64,000 nucleotides of DNA, taken from Protea cynaroides. Its lineage: Eukaryota > Streptophyta > Magnoliopsida > Proteales > Proteaceae. The stretch is taken from NCBI GenBank assembly GCA_028583415.1, contig CM053272.1:47906685-47970684 (forward strand). The letters run 5' to 3'. The notes beneath the pieces were generated by a model. The model was not told the DNA's origin. It ran no database searches and was given only the letters and a program-made list of their open reading frames with translations. Each line of letters begins with the position of its first letter. Position 1 is the stretch's first letter. Below, piece after piece: positions 56,023 through 64,000 of this stretch. The position numbers were made by a program, and so were the translations under genes.

Positions 56023-56855
56023 GCAGTTGCAGGATGGGGCACAAGAAAAGGGGGTGAGAGTTGCAGGGAGAGGGAAATATGGTCAAGGAAGGGGGCTGCG
56101 AACCAGTTCTCCCAATTTGATTTTACGATTTTACGATTTTACCCAATGGCGTGATCGAGCTGTTGTTTTCAAAGTTGGCATGATTTTCAACATTTATATA
56201 AAATTTAGGGGAAATATCACGCACCTCTCCTGAACTTTTCCTTAAAACGGCCACCCCCAACTTCGTCGTAATTACAAACGCACCCCACACTATTAAGATG
56301 ACTAACGGAAATTGTAAAATGACATATTTACCTTCCTATTATTAACACCCTATTCCCTTCCATTTATAAACTCATTCCCTGTCTTCTCTTTCCTTCCAAT
56401 GGTTGAACAAAGCTTTCCTCTTCTTTGGTGATTGTCCTTCTTCTCCGGCGATTCTCTAGTCCTTTCTGCTCTCTGGTGCCTTTCTTCCCAAGCGCCTCTC
56501 TTCTCAGGTGTTTGAATATCTTCTCTCATCTTCTCTCTCTTCACTAACTTACCAAACCAAATCTCTTTACGCTTCTCTGTTCTGCAAACGAACCTGTTCC
56601 AATCGATCAAGGAGAACACCTTCTGTAAATGTCGCATTCGATTCTGCACTATTAATTAATTAGGACTTCCGAAATCTGATATCTCAAACTTTTCACCTTT
56701 GGCTTTGGACTGTGCTCTACAATTCGTCCGCCATGAACAAGGTAAGGAAAGGATGAAGAAGACGTTCTCCGCATCCCAAAATTTGGCTAGTTAATGGACA
56801 AGTTCCAATCTCCGATTTTGAGAACCCATCTCAACCTCACCTACCGCGAGGTCAC
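56023..56855. other. Flanking DNA, no gene assigned
   Basis: A stretch at 56205-56340 (ggggaaatatcacgcacctc... and cggccaccccc...) looks like one end of a common plant MITE type, but I see no partner end. 56700-56855 has gene-like exon text (L-Q-F-V-R-H-E-Q-G-K-E-R-M-K-K) followed by a GTAAGG donor-like site in the middle, and H-L-N-L-T-Y-R-E-V-T up to the Harbinger element. I do not recognise the protein. Confidence 0.3.
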
Positions 56856-56858
56856 TAA

Positions 56859-57690
56859 GGCTATGTTTGGTATCATTTTTGTTTTTGTTTTTTATCTATT
56901 TAACAAAAATCATTTTGAAAATAATTTTTGTTCAAAAATAAAATGTTGTTTGGTAGCTATAATAAAAATAGATGGTAGAATGAAAAACAGATTTGGCATA
57001 CTATGTCTAAAAATGATTTTGAAAGTCTTCCTCTTCTTCTGTCATGGAGCGTCTATTCCTCTTCCTCTGTCAAGTGATCCAATCTCAATTGGGAAAAAAA
57101 AAATAGGAGAGGGGAGATAAAACATTAAGAAAGAAAAATTATATAATAAAAACGAAAACAAGGGAGACAGCGACCACTGTTTCAATGGAGACAAGAGGCC
57201 ATGATGAAAGAGAAGGAGTTGAAAAGAAGAATGAAACCCTAAAAGATCAAATACATAGGGATTATGGAAAGAAATCAAACCAGGAACCGTCTTTGGAGAA
57301 ACGACGTCGCCTCCGTTGGAATGATTGTCGTCGTCGTCGTCGTCGCAGTCAGAGCCATCTCTAGGACGAAGTTGCAGGTCTGCATCTCTGTGCTTTACTT
57401 CCGTTCGTCAACGAGAAGAGTGCTTGAGGGTTTGATTTGGGGTGGTTTTATAAAAAGAAACTAAATTACTTTTTTAACCCTCTATTTTAACACATGTTTT
57501 AAGTGTTTTGCGCAAAACACAACAAAAATAATTTTTGACCAAAAATCAAAAAGAGGTTGAGACCGCTTTTTGAATTTTGACTTGTTTTTATTTTTATTTT
57601 TCATAAATAGCACTCATAAATTATGCCAAACCCCTTCAAAACTATAAATTTGAATAAAAATCAAAAACAAAAATGATACCAAACACAGCC
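56859..57690. mobile_element. PIF/Harbinger-type MITE
   Basis: The terminal inverted repeat is 29 bases with one mismatch, beginning GGCTATGTTTGG at the left and GGCTGTGTTTGG at the right (other strand). The 3-bp TSD TAA lies at 56856-56858 and 57691-57693; both TAA and GG/CC ends are usual for this superfamily. The outer parts are AT-rich; the middle (57020-57470) includes gene-like GC-rich sequence and a (GTC)n run at about 57328-57345. No transposase is present. Confidence 0.9.
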
Positions 57691-57693
57691 TAA

Positions 57694-57981
57694 GAGAGTC
57701 GATTGAGAAATTATATAAACACATTGAAGCGTCCATTGGATATGTAAGGATAACTCTTTATCATTCCATTAATGGGGAATAGAGACAACAACTCGATCAA
57801 AAAAGTAGGAAAAACCCAGGTTCATTATCTTTCCATTAATAAGATTGGATAATGCAAATATATATAAATCCATCACAGCATCCACTAAACTGTGCAAAAA
57901 AAGATCCAAAGCTCGTCTTTCTTAAGGTTCTAGAACTCAAAGAAAATGAAAACCTAGTTTTCGTTCTTCCTTCTTCTTAGC
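57694..57981. other. Upstream flank of the RING-H2 pseudogene
   Basis: An AT-rich stretch with atatatataaatcc (about 57862) that could be a TATA box, an ATG-TAG minigene near 57944, and a polypyrimidine tract ending in AG (57961-57980) that reads like a splice acceptor directly before the coding-like part at 57982. No gene can be built from it by reading alone. Confidence 0.35.
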
Positions 57982-58121
57982 GGTGTCGCCGAAGGTGGTG
58001 GTGGCGGCGGCGGCGGCGGAGGAGGAGGCGGTGGGGGGGAGGCGGCGACGGCAGCAAGGGGGAACTTTGAGCTGTACTACGATGACGGTATTGGTTTAGG
58101 CCTCCATCCGCTGCCTACTAG
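57982..58121 (+). pseudogene. RING-H2 ubiquitin ligase pseudogene, part 1 (Gly-rich and D-D-G segment)
   Basis: The frame from 57982 gives a Gly-rich run, then N-F-E-L-Y-Y-D-D-G-I-G-L-G-L-H-P-L-P-T. That phrase, followed by M-S-D-F-L-M-G-S at 60209, is the usual order in plant RING-H2 E3 ligases of the RDUF/RING1 type, which attach ubiquitin to substrates. The segment stops at the TSD of a hAT element (CCTACTAG, 58114-58121). An N-terminal zinc-ribbon expected in this family is not visible upstream, so this copy may begin as a fragment. Confidence 0.75.
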
Positions 58122-58300
58122 TAGGAATGCAAGTTTTACCCTGACGACCCGAACTCGCTCAGGCCCGCCCTGAACCTTGGTAGGGAACCAAGCCCGAACC
58201 CTGACAGGGCTGGGTTAGGGTTTAATTTTGTATGAACCCTGGCAGGGTTGGGCTGGGTTAGGGTTGACCCCCTGGGTTGAGCCCGGCCCGGCCCGACCAT

Positions 58301-58309
58301 GTATATATA

Positions 58310-58377
<68 letters not shown>
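58301..58377. repeat. (AT)n microsatellite
   Basis: A near-perfect TA run of about 75 bases with one GAA-type interruption near its left end. Confidence 0.95.
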
Positions 58378-58379
<2 letters not shown>

Positions 58380-58413
58380 CCCTTAAACTAAACCTAATCA
58401 GCTAATGCACCCA

Positions 58414-58640
58414 TCTTTCTTTCTCAAACGAAACCCTAAAAGACTACAACGCCTCCCACATCTCACGGAGTCATGGCTTCACCTCTTCTCTCCATCTCTC
58501 TTTCTCAAACGAAATCCTAAAAGACTACGGCGCCTCCCACATCTCACGGAGTCACGGCTTCACCTCTTCTCTCCATCTCTCTTTCTCAAACGAAAGTACG
58601 AAACTCTAAAAGACTACGGCGCCTCCCACACTGAGAGTGA
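58414..58640 (+). repeat. Tandem repeat, 81-bp unit, almost three copies
   Basis: The phrase ttctcaaacga recurs at 58421, 58502 and 58583. Because 81 is divisible by three, the unit keeps one frame open and yields a 27-residue repeat (F-L-K-R-N-P-K-R-L) that I take as chance coding. The third unit is diverged after about 30 bases. Confidence 0.9.
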
Positions 58641-60199
58641 GAGTCGGCAACGCCTCCAGACTCTCTATCACTCAATCTCTCCGATCTCTCGACTCTCGAC
58701 GCTCTCTCATGACTCTCATAGCACAACTCAAGGTCGTTGGAACCCTCTTTTCTTGATAAGCTTTGCGGGGAAAGCGAGATCAGAGCACCTCAATGTGAGT
58801 TCTATCTTCTTCCTCTTCTTCTGGTTCTTCTCTGCAACTTCTGATGATTGAAACCAAGCTTATTTTTTCCTTGTTCTTTTTATTTTCTAACTAGTTGATA
58901 TTACTGGAGTTTCAGTGTTCTCCTTCATCTTTCTCTATGCTATTGCTTATTTTACTCCTAAGTAGATGCACATGACCTCTATTTAGTTTCCCTTGCCATT
59001 GACTTCCTTTTTGACCTAAGAGTTGCCAAATCTCCAATTCTGGCCGCCTCTGCTTCTGAGGATACAGCCTCTGATGAAATTAGTTTGTGTTTTCCAATAT
59101 TACATTGATGAAACTGAAATTGTAGCTTGAATGCATGATAATTTATTCTAGTATTTGATAATCAGAAAAAGACATGTAATTAAATCAGGTCTAGTTGAAA
59201 GTTCTGAAATCGGAGGTTATAATCATTTAAAAGTAGTCAGTTTAGTTTTGGCTTTAGGGGAAGTCTTCTGTCTTGACTCTACAGTGTTAGATCTCAACTA
59301 GTCACTTGTGGGGCGCATTTATTTTGTGATGGTAGACCATCTTATTGTAATGCCTGACAGGAATTTGTGTTCCTTCCCATTCTGGCAGTCTTATTACTAA
59401 TCATCTGTGATTTTTTTTTTTTAGTAGACCTAATCTGTAAGTAAAATTAAGGAATTTTCTTTTGGGGTTTTTGAAATAATACTAGGAATCAAGAAATATT
59501 TCCATTCATGATTCAACCTCCATGTTACCTTACACATTCAAGGGATATTTGTTGTCAATCCAAGGTTCGAGATTCTGAATCAGCCCGGTTCCAGATTGGG
59601 CAGAGTTAGATTGAATTGGTAATTGGTTCAAATTGAGATGGCTCAATCTGATCCGATTCCTCAAACCTTGTATCAATCTCTCTAACTTGGGCAGTAGCAT
59701 CAGATCAGTTCATGACCATCATTTTTTTTCCCATTTATCAGATCTTTATGTTAAACACTTAAACTGGTTATGAATTGTATTTGTTCCATTTATCAGATTT
59801 GATTGTTAAACACTTAAACTGATTTGGTTTGTATTTGTTAGGTTCTTAAAAGAATGTCATAGGTTGATTGTATTTGTCATATGTTTTAAGTTATAATTGT
59901 TATTTGATAATTTGTTGTATGTTTAGGGTCAATCAGGGTCAATATCAGGGTCAATCTGACCCTGAATCAAGGTTAATCAGGGTTAACCTGGCCCAACCCG
60001 GCCCTATCAGAGTCAATTAAGGAAGGTTAAGGTTAGGCCCAACCCTGCCAGGGTCAGGGTTAGGGTTGTAAATTTTTTAACCCTGGCAGGGTTGGACAGG
60101 GTTAGGGTTGAGTTTAAATAGTCTGGTTGAGTTTAAATAGTCAGGGTTGGGGTTAGGGTTTTGAAAAACCCGGCCCAACCCAACCCTGTTGCAGCCCTA

Positions 60200-60522
60200 C
60201 CTACTAACATGTCAGATTTCTTAATGGGATCAGACTTTGACTGCTCGCTCGAACAGCTGGCCCAGATTGAGATCAATGGGGTTGGCCACTGCAATAATCC
60301 CCCTAGCGTCCAAGCTACCATTGAGTCCATGCCCGTCACTAAATCCTATTGTGTTGTCTCTAAGGAACCTTTTGAACTCAGTTCAGAGGCCCATGAGATG
60401 CCTTGTAAGCACATATACCATTCCGATTGCATCCTCCCTTAGCTCTCTTTGGAATTCTTGCCCCGTTCACTGCCATGAATTGCCTTCGAATGTTCGTGGT
60501 AAAAACTCAGGTGAGTCAGAAG
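60200..60522 (+). pseudogene. RING-H2 ubiquitin ligase pseudogene, part 2 (RING finger, inactivated)
   Basis: From 60209 the frame reads M-S-D-F-L-M-G-S-D-F-D, L-E-Q-L-A-Q-I-E, N-N-P-P-S and then the RING-H2 region. The order C-V-V-S-K-E-P-F-E-L...M-P-C-K-H-I-Y-H-S-D-C-I-L-P is clear. The second Cys of the first pair is Ser, TGG is TAG at 60440-60442, and a 2-base loss follows. The last pair, C-P-V-C-R-H, reads C-P-V-H-C-H. So two zinc ligands are lost as well as the frame; it cannot fold as a RING. The reading ends at the 8 bases before hAT copy 3. Confidence 0.85.
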
Positions 60523-60603
60523 CAAGGTTTAAAATCTCAGGTTTCGGACGAGTCTCGGCCTCCTCCGAAACCGAGATCTCGCCGAGACACTGCATTTTGT
60601 CCG
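60523..60603. mobile_element. hAT copy 3 (subfamily B), left end only
   Basis: CAAGGTTTAAAATCTC is followed by the same TTTCGG-AGTCTCGGC-CTCCTCCGAAA hairpin region as hAT copy 2, with one stem mismatch (60542-60570), and by gcattttgtccg. The sequence then enters the assembly gap, so its right end and TSD cannot be seen. The candidate left TSD copy is GTCAGAAG (60515-60522). Confidence 0.85.
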
Positions 60604-61103
60604 NNNNNNNNNNNNNNNNNNNNNNNNNNNNNNNNNNNNNNNNNNNNNNNNNNNNNNNNNNNNNNNNNNNNNNNNNNNNNNNNNNNNNNNNNNNNNNNNN
60701 NNNNNNNNNNNNNNNNNNNNNNNNNNNNNNNNNNNNNNNNNNNNNNNNNNNNNNNNNNNNNNNNNNNNNNNNNNNNNNNNNNNNNNNNNNNNNNNNNNNN
60801 NNNNNNNNNNNNNNNNNNNNNNNNNNNNNNNNNNNNNNNNNNNNNNNNNNNNNNNNNNNNNNNNNNNNNNNNNNNNNNNNNNNNNNNNNNNNNNNNNNNN
60901 NNNNNNNNNNNNNNNNNNNNNNNNNNNNNNNNNNNNNNNNNNNNNNNNNNNNNNNNNNNNNNNNNNNNNNNNNNNNNNNNNNNNNNNNNNNNNNNNNNNN
61001 NNNNNNNNNNNNNNNNNNNNNNNNNNNNNNNNNNNNNNNNNNNNNNNNNNNNNNNNNNNNNNNNNNNNNNNNNNNNNNNNNNNNNNNNNNNNNNNNNNNN
61101 NNN
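60604..61103. other. Assembly gap of exactly 500 N
   Basis: A run of 500 unknown bases. A round 500 is a usual placeholder for a gap of unknown size, so the two sides may be farther apart than shown. It falls inside a hAT copy, a repeat that would be hard to assemble. Confidence 0.98.
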
Positions 61104-62222
61104 TGGTTCATCCAAGGGTTCAGGTTCAGGAGGTTTAGGTGATGGAATTATGGTCTCCCCCTAAAGAGGATAAGGTGAGGCCATAGGTATGATAAGAGGT
61201 CCATCTTCCTGTAGAGTAGGCTCCCCCTGAAGATGGAACGCTGGGTAGTAAGAAAGATGCTCATAAAAGAGAACATCCATGGAGACAAAGGTCCGGCGGG
61301 TAGGAAGGTGATAACACCGATATCCCTTTTGGGTAGGAGATAACCCAAAAAAAGACAACGTAAACCCTGGGGGTTCAAGTTTTCCTGGAGATCGACGGTT
61401 GCGCACAAAGCAGACAGCCAAAAATCTTAGGAGGAACAATATGGGGAGCACCACTAAGAAGGAGGTTTAAAGGAGAATGATGGTCCAGGACTGGGGTTAG
61501 GACACCGTTGATGAGGTAAGCAGTGGTAAGAATGGCATCACTCCAATATTGTGGTGGGGCATGACGGCCAAACATCAAGGCACGGGCCACTTCAAGAAGA
61601 TGGTGATTTTTCCTTTCGACCACCCCATTCGGTGCAGGAATATCTACACAACTTGTCTGGTATACTATTCCATTCTCAGCATGATAACATTGGAACTCAC
61701 CCTCAAAATACTCTCGTCCATTGTCACTCCGTAGAATCTATAATTGAGGCTAAAATTGAGTCTTAATCATCGGATGAAACTGGCGAAAGCATTGAAAAAC
61801 ATCACTCTTGTGATGCATAAGATACCCTAAGTAGTTTTCTAGAATAATAACCTATAAATGTTACAAACCAATGGTGACCAGAAATTGAAGTAGCTCTAGC
61901 TGGTCCCCAAACATCAAAATGAATTAAATGAAAAAGAGTACTGCTCCTTTTCAAGGTAGGACTATACAAAGATCGAGTTTGCTTAGGTAGAATACAAGCT
62001 TCGCAAAAAAAAAAAAAAACTCGTCCCGTTTACATTTATTTGCTAAAGAAGGAAAAAGACTATATAAAAATGTAAATGACGGATGCTCAAGATGCTAGTG
62101 CCACTGGTGAAGATCAGAGGATGCCGAATAAAGGTGATGAACTTAGCTTGTGGATGCAGGAACTGAAACTGACGGTGGGATGCCTTCCTGAAGCAAGTAC
62201 AAAGCACCTTGCATCCTACCAC
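61104..62222 (-). pseudogene. Copia E5 integrase fragment (broken)
   Basis: Reading from 62050 down: C-E-A-C-I-L-P-K-Q-T-like zinc-site sequence (interrupted by a poly-A/T run near 62007); H-F-D-V-W-G-P-A-R-A-T (61900-61940); L-R-S-D-N-G-R-E-Y (about 61720); and P-N-G-V-V-E-R-K-N-H-H (61615, Glu kept). The tail with Q-K-G-Y-R-C-Y (61320) and a linker follow to the gap. Frame changes occur near 61400. It resembles E4 and E2. RT, gag and LTRs are not in view. hAT copy 4 joins at 62223. Confidence 0.88.
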
Positions 62223-63159
62223 CAAGGTTCAAAATCTCAGTTTTCGAGGGTGTCTCGACCATTGAGAACACCGAGATTACTGAGATCTCGGCGAGAACCT
62301 GCCGAAACTCCCAAAGGGTAAAAATGGGAGTTTTGGCATTTTTTTAATGTTTTTATGCCTGTTTTTGATGTTTTAAGGCTATTTTAAGGCCATTTTAAGG
62401 CTATATATTGTAGAAAAATACTAATTTAACATATATAAACACATTTGAAGCATAAAAACTAATCATACATTCATAAATCATAAATCCCACACAATGATAC
62501 AACTCACAAGTGCTCATAATCTCCAAGTTTGAAATATTCAAAATGAAATAATACCTTCCCATCAGTCCATCCCAATTTCTATTCATATATAGAGTGGCGC
62601 ACAGGTTCAAACTGGTCAGATTGGCTTTGCTGAAGATAATATATCTCGGTCTGATAAATTAAGTCCTGCCACGACATCTTCTGGCTAAAGTAGGTCTGGT
62701 AGTCGTCCACATATTTGTCATACACAGTAATTGAAAAGTTTTTAAATATATCTATCCTTGGATACAATTCACTATAATGTGGAGTAAACTGAGCGTATAC
62801 TGACTGGTAGGGGGCATGGCTCTTTGGGAACTAGTCAGAAATGAGAAGAGACTGTTCACAAAGTTGGAGCCAGTTTGTGAAGTAGCATTACTAGCATCAG
62901 CGGAATAATCACGTGCACTTCCCAGCATGCGGTAACCGTCTGAACTGGTGCCAAATCTAGGAGCACTGAATTACCTTTACCCCTGCTCCTGTCTACTGCT
63001 ACCCTCAATGCTCATTCCTCTAAAGCTTGTGGACATGCTATCAATATCAACATCAGGCATAATATCAGGATCAGGAACGATGTCAAAGAAACGATCTTCG
63101 TCTTCTTTCACTGGATGCAAAGGGCATTCCCGTTGATGAGACTTACGTGTATACCCAAT
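62223..63159 (-). mobile_element. hAT copy 4 (subfamily A), left end and transposase C-terminus, cut by copia E6
   Basis: It begins CAAGGTTCAAAATCTC and continues like copy 1: a GTCTCG-containing hairpin region, the gggagttt stretch, then on the minus strand the transposase tail. That tail includes F-F-D-I-V-P-D-P-D-I-M-P-D (about 63090), R-I-D-I-F-K-N-F, M-S-W-Q-D-L-I-Y-Q-T-E-I-Y-Y and the end R-H-S-I-Y-E (62579-62767). Copia E6 enters at 63160, in the codons for the G-Y-T-R-R/K segment. The candidate left TSD copy is CCTACCAC (62215-62222). Confidence 0.9.
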
Positions 63160-63526
63160 TGTTACGAAGTTGGCCCATAGGCCCATGGGACCCACTAGAT
63201 ATTGCTAACACTAGCTAGCGCCAACGACATCTAGTGCTGGCTCCTTTTTCTCTTCCTTCTTTAATTAGTAGCAAATTTGTTTCCTTTTATTCTATTATTG
63301 TAATCTTCTCTTATTGTATCTTCTTAGAATAGAGACTTTCCTTGTATTCTGTTTATTTCTTTCTCTATAAATACAAGGTAGAGAGGAGAGCTATCTAACG
63401 ATTTTGGCTACAACACATTGCTGTATCGAAATCTATCTCCTTCTCTCTTTCTCTCCTCCTCAATCTTCTTCTCTTTTAATTTCTGATTTGTATACTTGCT
63501 GATTGTTTCTTTGAGGAATTGTTACA
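63160..63526 (+). repeat. 5' LTR of copia E6
   Basis: 367 bases with TG...CA ends. A TATA box (63366-63373) and a CT-rich leader (63440-63475) are in place. Confidence 0.92.
63366..63373 (+). promoter_or_regulatory. TATA box in the copia E6 LTR
   Basis: TATAAATA about 206 bases into the LTR and followed by a CT-rich stretch; the normal position for the promoter of a short copia LTR. Confidence 0.7.
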
Positions 63527-63539
63527 TGGTATCAAAGCA
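63527..63539 (+). other. Primer binding site of copia E6
   Basis: TGGTATCAAAGCA directly after the LTR, one base different from the initiator tRNA-Met type found in E1, E2 and E4. Confidence 0.9.
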
Positions 63540-63928
63540 TTAGATCCTTGGCCATCACTAATCAAAGAACTCTTGGTTTGATTGGCCTTGATATTTTTGC
63601 TCTCTCTATGTAACTACAATTTTTGTTTTACTACTACTGATTGGTGATCGAGATTACATCTATGAATATTGTTGCTAAATACTACTACTTTGTGGACTTA
63701 TGTTCTCGATCACCCTATTGGTAAGGTTATTATCCTCTCCTTAACATCCATCACCCCCTTTGAGCTTCTCTTTTCCTTTGGCCTCTCGGTGGCAGAACCG
63801 AGCTTTGGACCTTGTCACTTACCCTAATACCACCATCTACCCTCACCCTTGTTGAGCCTTTGGCCAATCGGTTGGTTGAACCGATAAGACATTTTTATAT
63901 ATATTGGTTGTGGATTTTGTTCTCTATC

Positions 63929-64000
63929 ATGATGACTGACCCTAAGCCTACTGAGGCACAAATCATCTCCATAAAGTTAAAAGGAGTTTCTAATTATATG
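63929..64000 (+). CDS. Copia E6 gag, start only
   Basis: Two ATG codons in tandem (63929 and 63932) open a frame that stays open for 24 codons to the window end: M-M-T-D-P-K-P-T-E-A-Q and then I-K-L-K-G-V-S-N-Y-M. The last phrase matches the L-x-G-x-N-Y start of copia gag, so the call is sound although only the first residues are seen. Either ATG may be used. Confidence 0.8.
   Translation, partial: MMTDPKPTEAQIISIKLKGVSNYM

Larger units (their letters stand above)
58122..60199. mobile_element. Non-autonomous hAT-type element in the RING-H2 pseudogene
   Basis: The ends are TAGGAATGCAAG and, on the other strand, TAGGGCTGCAAC. The flanking 8 bases CCTACTAG (58114-58121) and CCTACTAA (60200-60207) match at seven positions. 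Removal rejoins the RING reading in frame (P-L-P-T-N-M-S-D-F). Both ends are rich in aaccctg/cagggt and ggccc repeats. The middle carries an AT microsatellite and an 81-bp tandem repeat. There is no transposase. Confidence 0.88.
63160..64000 (+). mobile_element. Copia E6, 5' part (LTR, primer site, leader, gag start)
   Basis: The LTR is 63160-63526 (TGTTACGAAG...TTGTTACA), followed by the primer site and a leader of about 390 bases to the gag start at 63929. It is inserted in hAT copy 4; the left flank is CCAAT (63155-63159). No break is visible in the short part in view, so this may be one of the younger insertions. The rest lies past the window. Confidence 0.92.

Noticed and set aside
58405..58851. 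Repeat-containing protein with 27-residue units
   Set aside because: The 81-bp unit keeps a frame open by arithmetic; it lies inside a non-autonomous element and has no family resemblance.
1..64000. CRISPR arrays, rRNA, intact tRNA genes, prokaryotic operons
   Set aside because: No direct-repeat/spacer arrays, no rRNA sequence and no full tRNA fold were seen; the DNA is plant nuclear.
1..64000. A new coordinated biological system of host genes
   Set aside because: The coding content is transposon-derived. The most novel aspects are the hAT family's ends and tail, which are reported as such.

Overview
This is a repeat-saturated stretch of nuclear DNA from a flowering plant. The evidence is Ty1/copia pol genes with plant-type primer sites (TGGTATCAGAGC, complementary to initiator tRNA-Met), a Tat/Ogre-like Ty3/gypsy LTR, a CACTA element, hAT transposons with BED-DUF659 transposases, a Harbinger-type MITE, and remnants of a plant RING-H2 ubiquitin-ligase gene. 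I cannot name the species. I see no intact host gene, no rRNA or tRNA gene and no CRISPR array. All large coding regions belong to transposable elements, and nearly all are broken by stops or frameshifts.

The window is best read as insertions inside insertions, most of them provable because target-site duplications (TSDs) match and collapsing them rejoins the host sequence. Region 1 (1-18711): an old + strand copia element (E0; pol at 1-1698 and 16696-17338, 3' LTR 17869-18711) is split by a CACTA element (1699-16692, TSD GAA). The CACTA element holds a complete but mutated SIRE-like copia (E1, 3246-13477, TSD CTCTT), whose gag holds a small hAT-type element (10478-11135, TSD CCTTCATA).

Region 2 (18712-30864): mostly non-coding. 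It has a solo LTR (19184-19572, TSD AGGGA), a 5'-truncated LINE (21054-21231, 9-bp TSD), an older LINE fragment, a GA microsatellite and a copia with both LTRs (E2, 24835-30231, minus strand).

Region 3 (30865-56017): one minus-strand copia (E3) is stretched over 25 kb. A Tat/Ogre-type gypsy solo LTR (32691-42604) entered its pol and a second copia (E4, 44621-55076, plus strand) entered its gag. The gypsy LTR was hit by a hAT MITE (34716-35598) and by a transposase-bearing hAT (36201-41602). E4 was hit by a related hAT (46625-51462).

Region 4 (56018-64000): a Harbinger-type MITE (56859-57690), then a RING-H2 ligase pseudogene cut by a 2.1 kb hAT-like element (58122-60199) and ended by a third member of the hAT family (60523). 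A 500-N assembly gap (60604-61103) follows, then a copia fragment (E5), a fourth hAT copy (62223) and the start of a copia with intact LTR, primer site and gag start (E6, from 63160).

The most distinctive signal is the hAT family (four copies, two subfamilies). Its ends carry CpG-rich hairpins whose stems differ between subfamilies while the loop core GTCTCG is kept. Its transposase has a long C-terminal tail ending in a shared R-H-S-T/I-Y motif. One copy has a tandem array of roughly 162-bp units upstream of the gene.
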